Part shown: one piece after another, positions 52,298-64,000 of the stretch
How positions within the stretch are numbered: position 1 is the stretch's first letter
How the letters are laid out: every line of letters begins with the position of its first letter
Notes under the pieces: model-generated
The model's database searches: none
Told to the model about the DNA's origin: nothing
The model's input: only the letters and a program-made list of their open reading frames with translations
Source of the DNA: Cyrtodaria siliqua
Lineage: Eukaryota > Mollusca > Bivalvia > Adapedonta > Hiatellidae
Direction: 5' to 3'
DNA: 64,000 bases
NCBI GenBank assembly: GCA_037043455.1
Contig: JAWPHD010011456.1
Location: 1-64,000 of the forward strand
Translations under genes and position numbers: made by a program

Positions 52298-55200
52298 CTG
52301 AAACATAGGATCAATACATGACATTACACACGTGTCATTGGTAGTTGTCAGGGACTGAAACAAAGAATCAATACATGACATTACAGATGTGACAGTGGTA
52401 GTTGTCAGGGACTGCAACACAGGATCAATACATGACATTGCAGATGTGACAGTGGTAGTTGTCAGGGACTGCAACACAGGATCAATACATGACATTGCAG
52501 ATGTGACAGTGATAGTTGGAGATGTTACTTGTTGTCGGGGACTGCAACACAGGATCAATACATGACATTGCAGATGTGACAGTGGTAGTTGTCAGGGACT
52601 GCAACACAGGATCAATACAAGACATTGCAGATGTGACAGTGATAGTTGGAGATGTTACTTGTTGTCGGGGACTGAAACACAGGATCAATACATGACATTA
52701 CAGATGTGACAGTGGTAGTTGGTGATGTTACTTGTTGTCAGGGACTAAAACATAGGTTCAATACATGACATTACAGATGTGACAGTGGTAGTTGGAGATG
52801 CTACTTGTTGTCAGGGACTAAAACATAGGTTCAATACATGACATTTCAGAATGTGACAATGGTAGTTGGAGATGTTACTTGTTGTCAGGGACTGCAACAC
52901 AGGATCAATACATGACATTACAGATGTGACAGTGGTAGTTGGAGATGTTACTTGTTGTCAGGGACTGAAACACAGGATCAATACATGACATAACAGATGT
53001 GACAGTGGTAGTTGGAGATGTTACTTGTTGTCAGGGACTGAAACACAGAATCAATACATGACATTACAGATGTGACAGTGGTAGTTGTCAGGGACTGCAA
53101 CACAGGATCAATACATGACATTACAGATGTGACAATGGTAGTTGGAGATGTTACTTGTTGTCAGGGACTGAAACACAGGATCAATACATGACATTACAGA
53201 TGTGACAGTGGTAGTTGGAGATGTTACTTGTTGTCAGGGACTGAAACACAGAATCAATACATGACATTACAGATGTGACAATGGTAGTTGGAGATGTTAC
53301 TTGTTGTCAGGGACTGAAACACAGGATCAATACATGACATTACAGATGTGACAGTGGTAGTTGGAGATGTTACTTGTTGTCAGGGACTGAAACACAGAAT
53401 CAATACATGACATTACAGATGTGACAGTGGTAGTTGTCAGGGACTGCAACACAGGATCAATACATGACATTGCAGATGTGACAGTGGTAGTTGTCAGGGA
53501 CTGCAACACAGGATCAATACATGACATTGCAGATGTGACAGTGATAGTTGGAGATGTTACTTGTTGTCGGGGACTGAAACACAGGATCAATACATGACAT
53601 TACAGATGTGACAATGGTAGTTGGTGATGTTACTTGTTGTCAGGGACTGAAACATAGGTTCAATACATGACATTACAGATGTGACAGTGGTAGTTGGTGA
53701 TGTTACTTGTTGTCAGGGACTAAAACATAGGTTCAATACATGACATTACAGATGTGACAGTGGTAGTTGGAGATGTTACTTGTTGTCAGGGACTAAAACA
53801 TAGGTTCAATACATGACATTACAGATGTGACAGTGGTAGTTGGAGATGTTACTTGTTGCCTGGGACTGAAACACAGGATCAATACATGACATTGCAGATG
53901 TGACAGTGGTAGTTGGTGATGTTACTTGTTGTCAGGGACTGAAACACAGGTTCAATACATGACATTACAGATGTGACAGTGGTAGTTGGAGATGTTACTT
54001 GTTGTCAGGGACTGAAACATAGGTTCAATACATGACATTACAGATGTGACAGTGGTAGTTGGAGATGTTACTTGTTGTCAGGGACTAAAACATAGGTTCA
54101 ATACATGACATTACAGATGTGACAGTGGTAGTTGGAGATGTTACTTGTTGTCAGGGACTGAAACATAGGTTCAATACATGACATTACAGATGTGACAATG
54201 GTAGTTGGTGATGTTACTTGTTGTCAGGGACTGCAACATAGGTTCAATTCATGACATTACAGATGTGACAGTGGTAGTTGGAGATGTTACTTGTTGTCAG
54301 GGACTGAAACATAGGTTCAATACATGACATTACAGATGTGACAATGGTAGTTGGTGATATTACTTGTTGTCAGGGACTGAAACATAGGTTCAATACATGA
54401 CATTGCAGATGTGACAATGGTAGTTGGTGATGTTACTTGTTGTCAGGGACTGAAACATAGGTTCAATACATGACATTACAGATGTGACAGTGGTAGTTGG
54501 AGATGTTACTTGTTGTCAGGGACTGAAACATAGGTTCAATACATGACATTACAGATGTGACAGTGGTAGTTGGTGATGTTACTTGTTGTCAGGGACAAAA
54601 ACATAGGTTCAATACATGACATTTCAGAATGTGACAATGGTAGTTGGTGATGTTACTTGTTGTCAGTGACTGAAACATAGGTTCAATACATGACATTTCA
54701 GATGTGACAGTGGTAGTTGGAGATGTTACTTGTTGCCTGGGACTGAAACACAGGATCAATACATGACATTACAGATGTGACAGTGGTAGTTGGAGATGTT
54801 ACTTGTTGTCAGGGACTGAAACACAGGATCAATACATGACATTACAGATGTGACAGTGGTAGTTGGAGATGTTACTTGTTGTCAGGGACTAAAACACAGG
54901 ATCAATACATGACATTACAGATGTGACAATGGTAGTTGGTGATGTTACTTGTTGTCAGGGACTGAAACATAGGTTCAATACATGACATTTCAGATGTGAC
55001 AGTGGTAGTTGGAGATGTTACTTGTTGTCAGGGACTGAAACACAGGATCAAGACATGACATTACAGATGTGACAGTGGTAGTTGTCAGGGACTGCAACAC
55101 AGGATCAATACATGACATTACAGATGTGACAGTGGTAGTTGGAGATGTTACTTGTTGTCAGGGACTGAAACACAGGATCAATACATGACATTACAGATGT

Positions 55201-55361
55201 GACAATGGTAGTTGGAGATGTTACTTGTTGTCAGTGACTGAAACACAGGATCAATACACGACATTACAGATGTGACAGTGGTAGTTGGTGATGTTACTTG
55301 TTGTCAGGGACAAAAACATAGGTTCAATACATGACATTACAGATGTGACAATGGTAGTTAG
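52247..55361 (-). repeat. Tandem array of a splice acceptor plus exon start (73/57-bp units)
   Basis: Roughly forty or more head-to-tail units. The main unit is 73 bp (for example 53949 to 54022); a shorter 57-bp form lacks 16 bp. On the gene strand each unit reads TGTTTCAG|TCCCTGACAACAAGT then AACATCTCCAACTACCACTG and TCACATCTGTAATG: a copy of the 3' splice site and of the first zinc-finger codons (NYHCHICN), followed by ATGTATTGA with a stop. Long open frames here come from the repeat and are not separate genes. Confidence 0.9.
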
Positions 55362-55459
55362 AATTGCTATACGAAGAGCCCTTTTTCATTTGTAGGTAGG
55401 GAAACAGCAAACCAACAATTTTTTATGGTCAGCATTACTACAACAGTTCTAAAGATTAC

Positions 55460-55598
55460 CTGATGAACACGTTTAAAGTGGTTTGCGAGGCTCTGGTATC
55501 CACGTGCCGTGTATGGGCAGTCTGTCACCTGACAGTGGAAAACGTGATCTTCATTGTGGGTCTCCATATGTTTCCTTAGGTCTGCCAAACCCTTACAG
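55460..55598 (-). CDS. HINFP: HINFP exon with one and a half C2H2 fingers
   Basis: Acceptor TTTTCAG (55599-55605) and donor CAG|GTAATC at 55459. It encodes the second half of a finger (CKGLADLRKHMETH) and a full finger (HCQVTDCPYTARGYQSLANH then FKRVH; C-x4-C-x12-H-x4-H). It joins in frame to the 52164-52297 exon (VHQ|SLTTSN). The order of fingers and the following SGH-RFR exon support HINFP. Upstream exons with the remaining fingers are not recognised in this window and probably lie to the right of it. Confidence 0.82.
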
Positions 55599-56039
55599 CT
55601 GAAAATATAGAAATAGCATCTAAAAGACCATCCAGAACAAAGCATACTTTGATGTAACACTACTGTCCCGCTAGAACAAGCTCTACTAAAAAGTTGTTTT
55701 TGCAAAAAGGGTCAGCGTTTAGATGGTAAGAAGTTTGATGATGATTCTAAGGGGAATGATACTGCTACATTTAAAATTTTAAACCAAAAGTGTTATAACT
55801 TTTCGACATAAATATGTGGGTTTTCTCAAAAGTTTGTATGTTAAAACTAGAACTATCACTGAAGGTGATGAATACCCCCGCTTAAATTCTATCAATCAAA
55901 GGGTCATAATTCTGTAACGAATTAGGCAATCAACAATGGGTGATGTAATCAACAATGGGTGATGTAGAGGGACATAAGGTCATCAGTTGTTATATGTATA
56001 TGAAGTTTGGGAACAACCCATTCAAAACTGTTTGAGGAA
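55599..56039. other. HINFP upstream intron, start
   Basis: Intronic sequence upstream of the 55460-55598 exon. No further exon is recognised. A short duplication (CAATGGGTGATGTA) occurs near 55935. Confidence 0.5.
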
Positions 56040-57065
56040 TGCAATTAAAAACTAGAAGGGTGTTCCACGGAACACTTGTGGGTGTTCCACGGAACACTTG
56101 TGTTACCTGCCCTGTGCTTATTTCAGCAAGTACAATCCAACTATAAAACTTGAAGACATGGGTAACAATCCTTCATGAATTATAATGCAGTTTGTTTTTT
56201 AAGTGTTGAAGTTTATGAAAAGGGGCATAAATCTGCATTGGATAATTGATAAGGAAGAACTGTATAATGTTTCATGACCATAGGTCAATATTTTTCTAAG
56301 TTATGAGCTAGGTTAGGTTGCAAGTTAAAGTTTTATGAAAAGGGGCATAACTCTGCCAAAATGAAAGTCAGAGTTATTGGACATGTGTAAAAACATTCCT
56401 TTGGTTAAGATGAAGATGTATGTGAAGTTTAATGAACATGGGTCAAATACTTATCAAGTTATGGCCAGTTATATGAGCTTGGTTACGTTGCAGGTTTAAA
56501 GTTGTATGAAAAGTGACATATCTCTGCTGAAATGAAAGTCAGAGTTATTGGTCATGGATAAAAATATTTTAAGTGGTAAGATGAATATGTGTGTGAAGTT
56601 TCATGAACATAGTTCAAAGACTTCTTAAGTTATGGTCAGTTATGAGCTTGGTTAAGTTGCAGGTTAAAGTTTTGTGAAAGGGGGCATAACTCTGCCAAAA
56701 TAAAAGTCAGAGTTATTAGACATGTGTGACAACATTCATTGAGTTAAGCTGAAGTAGTGTGTGATGTTTCTGACCATAGGTCAAATACTTTTAAGTTATG
56801 GCCTGTTATGACCTTGGTTAGGTTGCAGGTTAACGTTTTATGGCATAACTCTGCCAAAATGAGTCAGAGTTATTGGACATGTGTAACAACATTCCTGGGG
56901 TTAAGATGAAGAAGCATGTGAAGTTTCATGAACACAGATCACATACTTTTTAAGTTATGGCCAAGGTTAGGTTCCAGGTTGAAGTGTGACGGACGGAGAC
57001 AGACAACGGACGACAGACGAAGGACAAAGAAATCCCTAAGTCTCTGCCATGCTACGCAGGGACAC
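56040..57065 (+). mobile_element. HINE-like element, ~165-bp monomers
   Basis: The 5' end has GGTGTTCCACGGAACAC twice in a row (about 56060 and 56085), close to the palindrome at 26706. About four or five monomers follow, with GGGGCATAACTCTGCCAAAAT at about 56343, 56512, 56683 and 56838 (spacing ~165) and AAAGTCAGAGTTATTGG. It ends with GACGGACGGAGACAGACAACG (in part) and a hairpin GTCTCTGCC..GCAGGGAC at 57039-57062. Confidence 0.65.
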
Positions 57066-58284
57066 AAAAAGTGAATTTCAACAACACAATTATTATTAGG
57101 ATCATTATGCGTCAGATTCTAAAAATTTCAAGATGGAGTGAAAACATTATATGGAAATGGAAATATTATATAATACTCTCACTCGCTGATGAAATTTCAA
57201 CGGGATGAAACTATTATATCACCCTGGCAAGAAGTGCATATATGTCTACTGCACCTTTTGCACCAAGGTGATGAGATGACAAGTTTCCAATTGTAAGTTT
57301 TGTAGCACTGTATGCTTACGCAATACAAGTTGAATTGTTTACATATAAATATTGATTTGCTGCAAATAAGGTAAGTTCTCAAAATAAAACAATGACGTAT
57401 TTATATAAATGTATAAATAAATAAATAAGACAATGGAATATGGGTTTGGAGGCTTATCTCACTACAGACACAGTTCTGTCACACATGTGCTCTGTTTGTT
57501 GGAATACTGTGCAAATGTACAACGTAAAATAGCTCTAAGGCAGCATCTAACGTATTCTGAGCCTGTGCACTGCTAGTCTTACTTGGCGTTATTATATATT
57601 ATCTGCTTACTTATATCTATCAATTTTAACAGTTCAATTGATAACTGGTAAAAAGGGAGGTAAGAAAAACTGGTAAAAAGGGAGGTAAGAAATATTAAAG
57701 CTGGATTAAGAGTGCAGTTGAATGTTGAATGTTTCAGTCTTAAATATTTAATTAAAGTGGCTTCACTAAATGTAAATGGTTAAAACAATAATTAGACATG
57801 TAAGTTTACGGATTAACAGTGTTATCGCAGTATGTGGTACTTGACAATATTTAATGTGGCGATCAGTCATTCAAAGAAGGGAAAGTGGGTGAACACAAGC
57901 CTTTCCGACAGTCTTTGACATCATTCTTGCATCTCTGTTTGGCTGGTTAACATCTAGGAATTAACCAATCACTGTGGATTGTTCCTGGAAAGAGCTCAAG
58001 TCACAGCCAATCAGCAGACAGTGTCACATCAATAATTGACGGATGCACTGAGAACATGTCGTCATTTATTTCCACTAGCTGTTACAGAAACATTCTATCG
58101 TGCAATATCCAGACAGGTCGTGGTGACCAATAACTGAATATGTAAGTATTCTTTTAAGTTGTCTAATGCGTCAATTCCCATCCCAATTCACACCATTGTC
58201 GGACCAGAATAGGTCCTTTGCATACATCAAGCTCAGGCATGGTGACCTATGTTTGGTGCTAATGTGTATTTCTTATCAAAGTAT
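57066..58284. other. Unassigned region before the minisatellite
   Basis: Unique-looking sequence with a short AAACTGGTAAAAAGGGAGGTAAG duplication split at about 57650 and 57668. A 61-codon minus-strand frame at 57197-57382 with several Cys residues is not recognisable as a finger exon. No gene assigned. Confidence 0.4.
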
Positions 58285-61200
58285 GAAACAGTCTCTATGC
58301 AGGAAGTATGGAGTGTGTGTGTGTGTCGTTCTAAGGTTTAAAGTCCCTCCGACAACATATACAGAACATGCGCAATCCAGAGACGCGGTCACAATAGAGT
58401 CTGGACTTGCAGGAAGTATGGATTTGTTTTAAGGATGTTTCAAACAGTCTCTATGCAGGAAGTTTGAATTTTGTTTTAAGGATGTTCCAAATAGTCTCTA
58501 TGCAGAAAGGTTGGATTTTGTTTTAAGGATGTTTCAAACAGTCTCTATGCAGGAAGTTTGAATTTTGTTTTAAGGATGTTCCAAATAGTCTCTATGTAGG
58601 AAGTTTGGATTATGTTCTAAGGATGTTTCAAACAGTCTCTATGCAGGAAGTTTGAATTTTGTTTTAAGGATGTTCCAAATAGTCTCTATGCAGGAAGGTT
58701 GGATTATGTTTTAAGGATGTTTCAAATAGTCTCTATGCAGGAAGTTTGGATTATGTTTTAAGAATGTTTCAAACAGTCTCTATGCAGGAAGTTTGGATTA
58801 TGTTTTAAGAATGTTTCAAACAGTCTCTATGCAGGAAGTTTGAATTTTGTTTTAAGGATGTTTCAAATAGAGACTAAGGATGTTTCAAACAGTCTCTATG
58901 CAGGAAGTTTGAATTTTGTTTTAAGGATGTTCCAAATAGTCTCTATGCAGGAAGTTGCATTTTGTTTTGAGGATGTTTCAAATAGTCTCTATGCAGGAAG
59001 TTTGGATTCTGTTTTAAGGATGTTCCAAATAGTCTCTATGCAGGAATTTTGAATTTTGTTTTAAGGATGCTATGCAGTAAGTCTGGATTTTGTTTTAAGG
59101 ATGTTTCAAACAGTCTCTATGCAGGAAGTTTGAATTTTGTTTTAAGGATGTTCCAAATAGTCTCTATGCAGGAAGTTGCATTTTGTTTTGAGGATGTTTC
59201 AAATAGTCTCTATGCAGGAAGTCAGAATTTTGTTTTTAAGGATGTTCCAAATAGTCTCTATGCAGGAAGTTTGTGCTATGTTTTAAAGATGTTTCAAACA
59301 GTCTCTATGCAGGAAGTTTGAATTTTGTTTTAAGGATGTTCCAAATAGTCCCTATGCAGGAAGTCAGAATTTTGTTTTTTAGGATGTTCCAAATAGTCTC
59401 TATGCAGGAAGTTTGTGCTATGTTTTAAAGATGTTTCAAACAGTCTCTATGCAGGAAGTTTGAATTTTGTTTTAAGGATGTTTCAAATAGTCTCTATTCA
59501 GGAAGTTTGGATTCTGTTTTAATGACGTTCCAAATAGTCCCTATGCAGGAAGTTTGGATTATGTTTTAAGGATGTTTCAAATAGTCTCTATGCAGGAAGT
59601 TTGGATTATGTTTTAAGAATGTTTCAAATAGTTTCTATGCAGGAAGTTTGGATTCTGTTTTAAGGATGTTTCAAATAGTCTCTATGCAGGAAGTTTGGAT
59701 TCTGTTTTAAGGATGTTCTAAATAATCTCTATGCAGGAAGTTTGGATTATGTTTTAAGGATGTTTCAAATAGTCTCTATGCAGGAATTTTGGATTATGTT
59801 TTAAGGATGTTTCAAATAGTCTCTATGCAGGAAGTTTGGATTCTGTTTTAAGGATGTTTCAAATAGTCTCTATGCAGGAAGTTTGGATTCTGTTTTAAGG
59901 ATGTTCCAAATAGTCTCTATGCAGGAATTTTGAATTTTGTTTTAAGGATGCTATACAGTAAGTCTGAATTTTGTTTTTAAGGATGTTCCAAATAGACTCT
60001 ATGCAGGAAGTTTGTGCTATGTTTTAAAGATGTTTCAAACAGTCTCTATGCAGGAAGTTTGAATTTTGTTTTACGGATGTTCCAAATAGTCCCTATGCAG
60101 GAAGTCGAATTTTGTTTTGAGGATGTTTCAAATAGTCTCTATGCAGGAAGTTGAATTTTGTTTTGAGGATGTTTCAAATAGTCTCTATGCAGGAAGTTTG
60201 GATTATGTTTTAAGGATGTTTCAAATAGTCTCTATTCAGGAAGTTTGGATTCTGTTTTAATGATGTTCCAAATAGTCCCTATGCAGGAAGTTTGGATTAT
60301 GTTTTAAGGATGTTTCAAATAGTCTCTATGCAGGAAGTTTGGATTATGTTTTAAGGATGTTTCAAATAGTTTCTATGCAGGAAGTTTGGATTCTGTTTTA
60401 AGGATGTTTCAAATAGTCTCTATGCAGGAAGTTTGGATTCTGTTTTAAGGATGTTCTAAATAGTCTCTATGCAGGAAGTTTGGATTATGTTTTAAGGATG
60501 TTTCAAATAGTCTCTATGCAGGAAGTTTAGATTATGTTTTAAGGATGTTTCAAATAGTCTCTATGCAGGAAGTTTGGATTCTGTTTTAAGGATGTTCTAA
60601 ATAGTCTCTATGCAGGAGTTTTTAATTTTGTTTTAAGGATGTTCCAAATAGTCTCTATGCAGGAAGTTGAATTTTGTTTTGAGGATGTTTCAAATAGTCT
60701 CTATGCAGGAAGTTTGGATTATGTTTTAAGGATGTTTCAAATAGTCTCTATTCAGGAAGTTTGGATTCTGTTTTAATGATGTTCCAAATAGTCCCTATGC
60801 AGGAAGTTTGGATTATGTTTTAAGGATGTTTCAAATAGTCTCTATGCAGGAAGTTTGGATTATGTTTTAAGGATGTTTCAAATAGTTTCTATGCAGGAAG
60901 TTTGGATTCTGTTTTAAGGATGTTTCAAATAGTCTCTATGCAGGAAGTTTGGATTCTGTTTTAAGGATGTTCTAAATAGTCTCTATGCAGGAAGTTTGGA
61001 TTATGTTTTAAGGATGCTTCAAATAGTCTCTATGCAGGAAGTTTGGATTATGTTTTAAGGATGTTTCAAATAGTCTCTATGCAGGAAGTTTGGATTCTGT
61101 TTTAAGGATGTTCTAAATAGTCTCTATGCAGGAGTTTTTAATTTTGTTTTAAGGATGTTCCAAATAGTCTATATGCAGGAAGTTGAATTTTGTTTTGATG

Positions 61201-64000
61201 ATGTTTCAAATAGTCTCTATGCAGGAAGTTTGGATTCTGTTTTAAGGATGTTCTAAAAAGTCTCTATGCAGGAAGTTTAAATTTTGTTTTAAGGATGTTC
61301 CAAACAGTCTCTATGCAGGAAGTTTGAATTTTGTTTTGAGGATGTTTCAAATAGTCTCTATGCAGGAAGTTTGGATTCTGTTTTAAGGATGTTCCAAATA
61401 GTCTCTATGCAAGAATTTTGAATTTTGTTTAAGGATGCTATGCAGTAAGTTTGAATTTTGTTTTAAGGATGTTCCAAATAGTCTCTATGCAGTAAGTTTG
61501 ATTTTTTTTTGTTTTAAGGATGCTATGCAGTAAGTTTGAATTTTGTTTTAAGGATTTTCCAGAAAGTCTCTATGCAGTAAGTTTGATTTTTTTTGTTTTA
61601 AGGATGCTATGCAGTAAGTTTGAATTTTGTTTGAAGGATGTTCTAAAAAGTCTCTATGCTGGAATTTTGAATTTTGTTTTAAGGATGCTATGCAGTAAGT
61701 TTGAATTTTGTTTTAAGGATGTTGCAAATAGTCTCTATGCAGGAAGTTTGGATTATGTTTTAAGGATGTTTCAAACAGTCTTTATGCAGGAAGTTTGAAT
61801 TATGTTTTAAGGATGTTTCAAAAAGTCTCTATACAGGAAGTTTGTATTATGTTTTAATGATGTTTCAAATAGTCTCTATGCAGGAAGTTTGTATTATGTT
61901 TTAAGGATGTTTAAAACAGTCTCTGTGCAGTAAGTTTGAATTATGCTGTAAGGATGTTTCAAACAGTCTCTATGCAGGAAGTTTGGATTATGTTTTAAGG
62001 ATGTTTCAAATAGTAGTTTGAATTTTGTTTTAAGGATGCTCCAAATAGTCTCTATGCAGGAAGTTTGAATCTTATTTTGAGGATGTTTCAAATAGTCTCT
62101 ATGCAGGAAGTTTGGATTAGGTTTTAAGGATGTTTCAAATAGTCTCTATGCAGGAAGTTTGAATTTTGTTTTACGGATGTTCCAAATAGTCCCTATGCAG
62201 GAAGTTTGAATTTTGTTTTAAGGATGTTCCAAATAGTCTCTATGCAGGAAGTTTGAGTTTTGTTTTGAGGATGTTTCAAACAGTCTCTATGCAGGAAGTT
62301 TGAATTTTGTTTTAAGGATGTTCCAAATAGTCTCTATGCAGGAAGTTGAATTTTGTTTTGAGGATGTTCCAAATAGTCTCTATGCAGGAAGTTTGGATTA
62401 TGTTTTAAGGATGTTCCAATTAGTCTCTATGCAGGAATTTTGATTTTTGTTTTGAGGATGCTATGCAGTAAGTTTGAATTTTGTTTTAAGGATGTTCCAA
62501 ATAGTCTCTATGCAGGAAGTTGAATTTTGTTTTGAGGATGTTTCAAATAGTCTCTATGCAGGAAGTTTGGATTATGTTTTAAGGATGTTTCAAATAGTCT
62601 CTATTCAGGAAGTTTGGATTCTGTTTTAATGATGTTCCAAATAGTCCCTATTCAGGAAGTTTGGATTATGTTTTAAGGATGTTTCAAATAGTCTCTATGC
62701 AGGAAGTTTGGATTCTGTTTTAAGGATGTTTCAAATAGTTTCTATGCAGGAAGTTTGGATTCTGTTTTAAGGATGTTTCAAATAGTCTCTATGCAGGAAG
62801 TTTGGATTCTGTTTTAAGGATGTTCTAAATAGTCTTTATGCAGGAAGTTTGGATTATGTTTTAAGGATGTTTCAAATAGTCTCTATGCAGGAAGTTTGGA
62901 TTATGTTTTAAGGATGTTTCAAATAGTCTCTATGCAGGAAGTTTGGATTCTGTTTTAAGGATGTTCTAAATAGTCTCTATGCAGGAGTTTTGAATTTTGT
63001 TTTAAGGATGTTCCAAATAGTCTCTATGCAGGAAGTTGAATTTTGTTTTGATGATGTTTCAAATAGTCTCTATGCAGGAAGTTTGGATTCTGTTTTAAGG
63101 ATGTTCTAAAAAGTCTCTATGCAGGAAGTTTAAATTTTGTTTTAAGGATGTTCCAAATAGTCTCTATGCAGGAAGTTTGAATTTTGTTTTGAGGATGTTT
63201 CAAATAGTCTCTATGCAGGAAGTTTGGATTCTGTTTTAAGGATGTTCCAAATAGTCTCTACGCAAGAATTTTGAATTTTGTTTAAGGATGCTATGCAGTA
63301 AGTTTGAATTTTGTTTTAAGGATGTTCCAAATAGTCTCTATGCAGTAAGTTTGATTTTTTTTTGTTTTAAGGATGCTATGCAGTAAGTTTGAATTTTGTT
63401 TTAAGGATGTTCCAGAAAGTCTCTATGCAGTAAGTTTGAATTTTTTTGTTTTAAGGATGCTATGCAGTTAAGTTTGAATTTTGTTTGAAGGATGTTCTAA
63501 AAAGTCTCTATCCTGGAATTTTGAATTTTGTTTTAAGGATGCTATGCAGTAAGATTGAATTTTGTTTTAAGGATGTTCCAAACAGTCTTTATGCAGGAAG
63601 TTTGAATTATGTTTTAAGGATGTTTCAAAAAGTCTCTATACAGGAAGTTTGTATTATGTTTTAAGGATGTTTCAAATAGTCTCTATGCAGGAAGTTTGTA
63701 TTATGTTTTAAGGATGTTTAAAACAGTCTCTATGCAGTAAGTTTGAATTATGCTGTAAGGATGTTTCAAACAGTCTCTATGCAGGAAGTTTGGATTATGT
63801 TTTAAGGATGTTTCAAATAGTCTCTATGCAGGAAGTTTGAATCTTATTTTGAGGATGTTTCAAATAGTCTCTATGCAGGAAGTTTGGATTATGTTTTAAG
63901 GATGTTTCAAATAGTCTCTATGCAGGAAGTTTGAATCTTGTTTAAGGATGATTCAAATAGTCTCTATGCAGGAAGTTTGGATTATGTTTTAAGGATGTTT
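58285..64000 (+). repeat. 47-bp minisatellite, runs off the window
   Basis: Tandem units of 47 bp built on GTTTGGATTATGTTTTAAGG, ATGTTTCAAATAGTCTC and TATGCAGGAA, with variants (CCAAATAGTC; GAATTTTG; a shortened unit with GGATGCTATGCAGTAAG). Example: CTCTATGCAGG at 62881 and 62928. About 120 units. A ~1.85 kb block is repeated (AAGAATTTTG at 61411 and 63264). A 47-bp period does not preserve frame, so short open frames here are not coding. Confidence 0.9.

Noticed and set aside
52160..53590. Frames encoding [17 protein letters not shown] repeats
   Set aside because: Produced by the 73/57-bp intronic array; they read through splice acceptors and are not a separate protein family.
43300..55361. 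CRISPR-like arrays
   Set aside because: Repeats are contiguous tandem monomers without unique spacers, in a eukaryotic genome.
57197..57382. Cys-containing 61-codon frame as a further HINFP zinc-finger exon
   Set aside because: Cys and His spacing does not fit a C2H2 finger and there is no similarity to the expected upstream fingers.
58840..62091. Repeat proteins with NFVLRMFQIVSMQE units
   Set aside because: The underlying unit is 47 bp, not a multiple of three, so frames are accidental.

Overview
This is a stretch of an animal nuclear genome, most likely a marine bivalve mollusc. The reasons are AT-rich DNA with spliced host exons, a Polinton/Maverick, a Helitron with an endonuclease domain, and many ~145-165 bp tandem-monomer elements with short microsatellite tails and terminal hairpins. 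The last resemble the pearl/HINE-type repeats known from bivalves. Species is not determinable from the sequence alone.

Layout. 1000-15830 is a nearly complete Polinton (Maverick) of about 14.8 kb. It has ~270-330 bp terminal inverted repeats, a candidate 6-bp target duplication (TTGTAA), a protein-primed family B DNA polymerase, a retroviral-type integrase, a packaging ATPase, a double-jelly-roll major capsid protein, a penton-like minor capsid protein, a fibre-like protein and about ten small proteins, many with membrane segments. It looks recently inserted, but the integrase has Lys at the expected catalytic Glu and one small gene has a nonsense codon. No adenovirus-type maturation protease is recognisable. 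16388-23170 (minus strand) is a Helitron with Rep, PIF1 helicase and EEP endonuclease domains, broken by two frameshifts and one in-frame stop. A cysteine-peptidase-like fragment lies at 25310-26017.

From 26 to 50 kb and at 56-57 kb the DNA is mostly tandem-monomer, HINE-like elements. Small inverted-repeat elements and decayed gene pieces lie between and inside them: a THAP/DDE transposase at 37.4-38.9 kb joined head-to-head with a SWIM zinc-finger fragment. The 43.3-45.7 kb array has a seven-monomer higher-order period of about 1.11 kb.

50517-55598 (minus strand) carries the last three recognised coding exons of a host C2H2 zinc-finger gene that I identify as HINFP (histone H4 transcription factor). 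The intron between its last two zinc-finger exons holds about 3.1 kb of 73/57-bp tandem repeat, each unit a copy of the 3' splice acceptor plus the start of the next exon. From about 58.3 kb to the window end is a 47-bp minisatellite with a ~1.85 kb higher-order duplication.

How the parts relate. The Polinton genes form a self-contained set for replication (polymerase), integration (integrase) and particle formation (capsid, penton, ATPase, fibre-like and membrane proteins). One membrane protein starts with overlapping PTAP and LYPxL motifs like viral ESCRT late domains. The Helitron belongs to the class thought to mobilise HINE-like elements in trans, so both the likely machinery and its likely non-autonomous passengers occur in one window.
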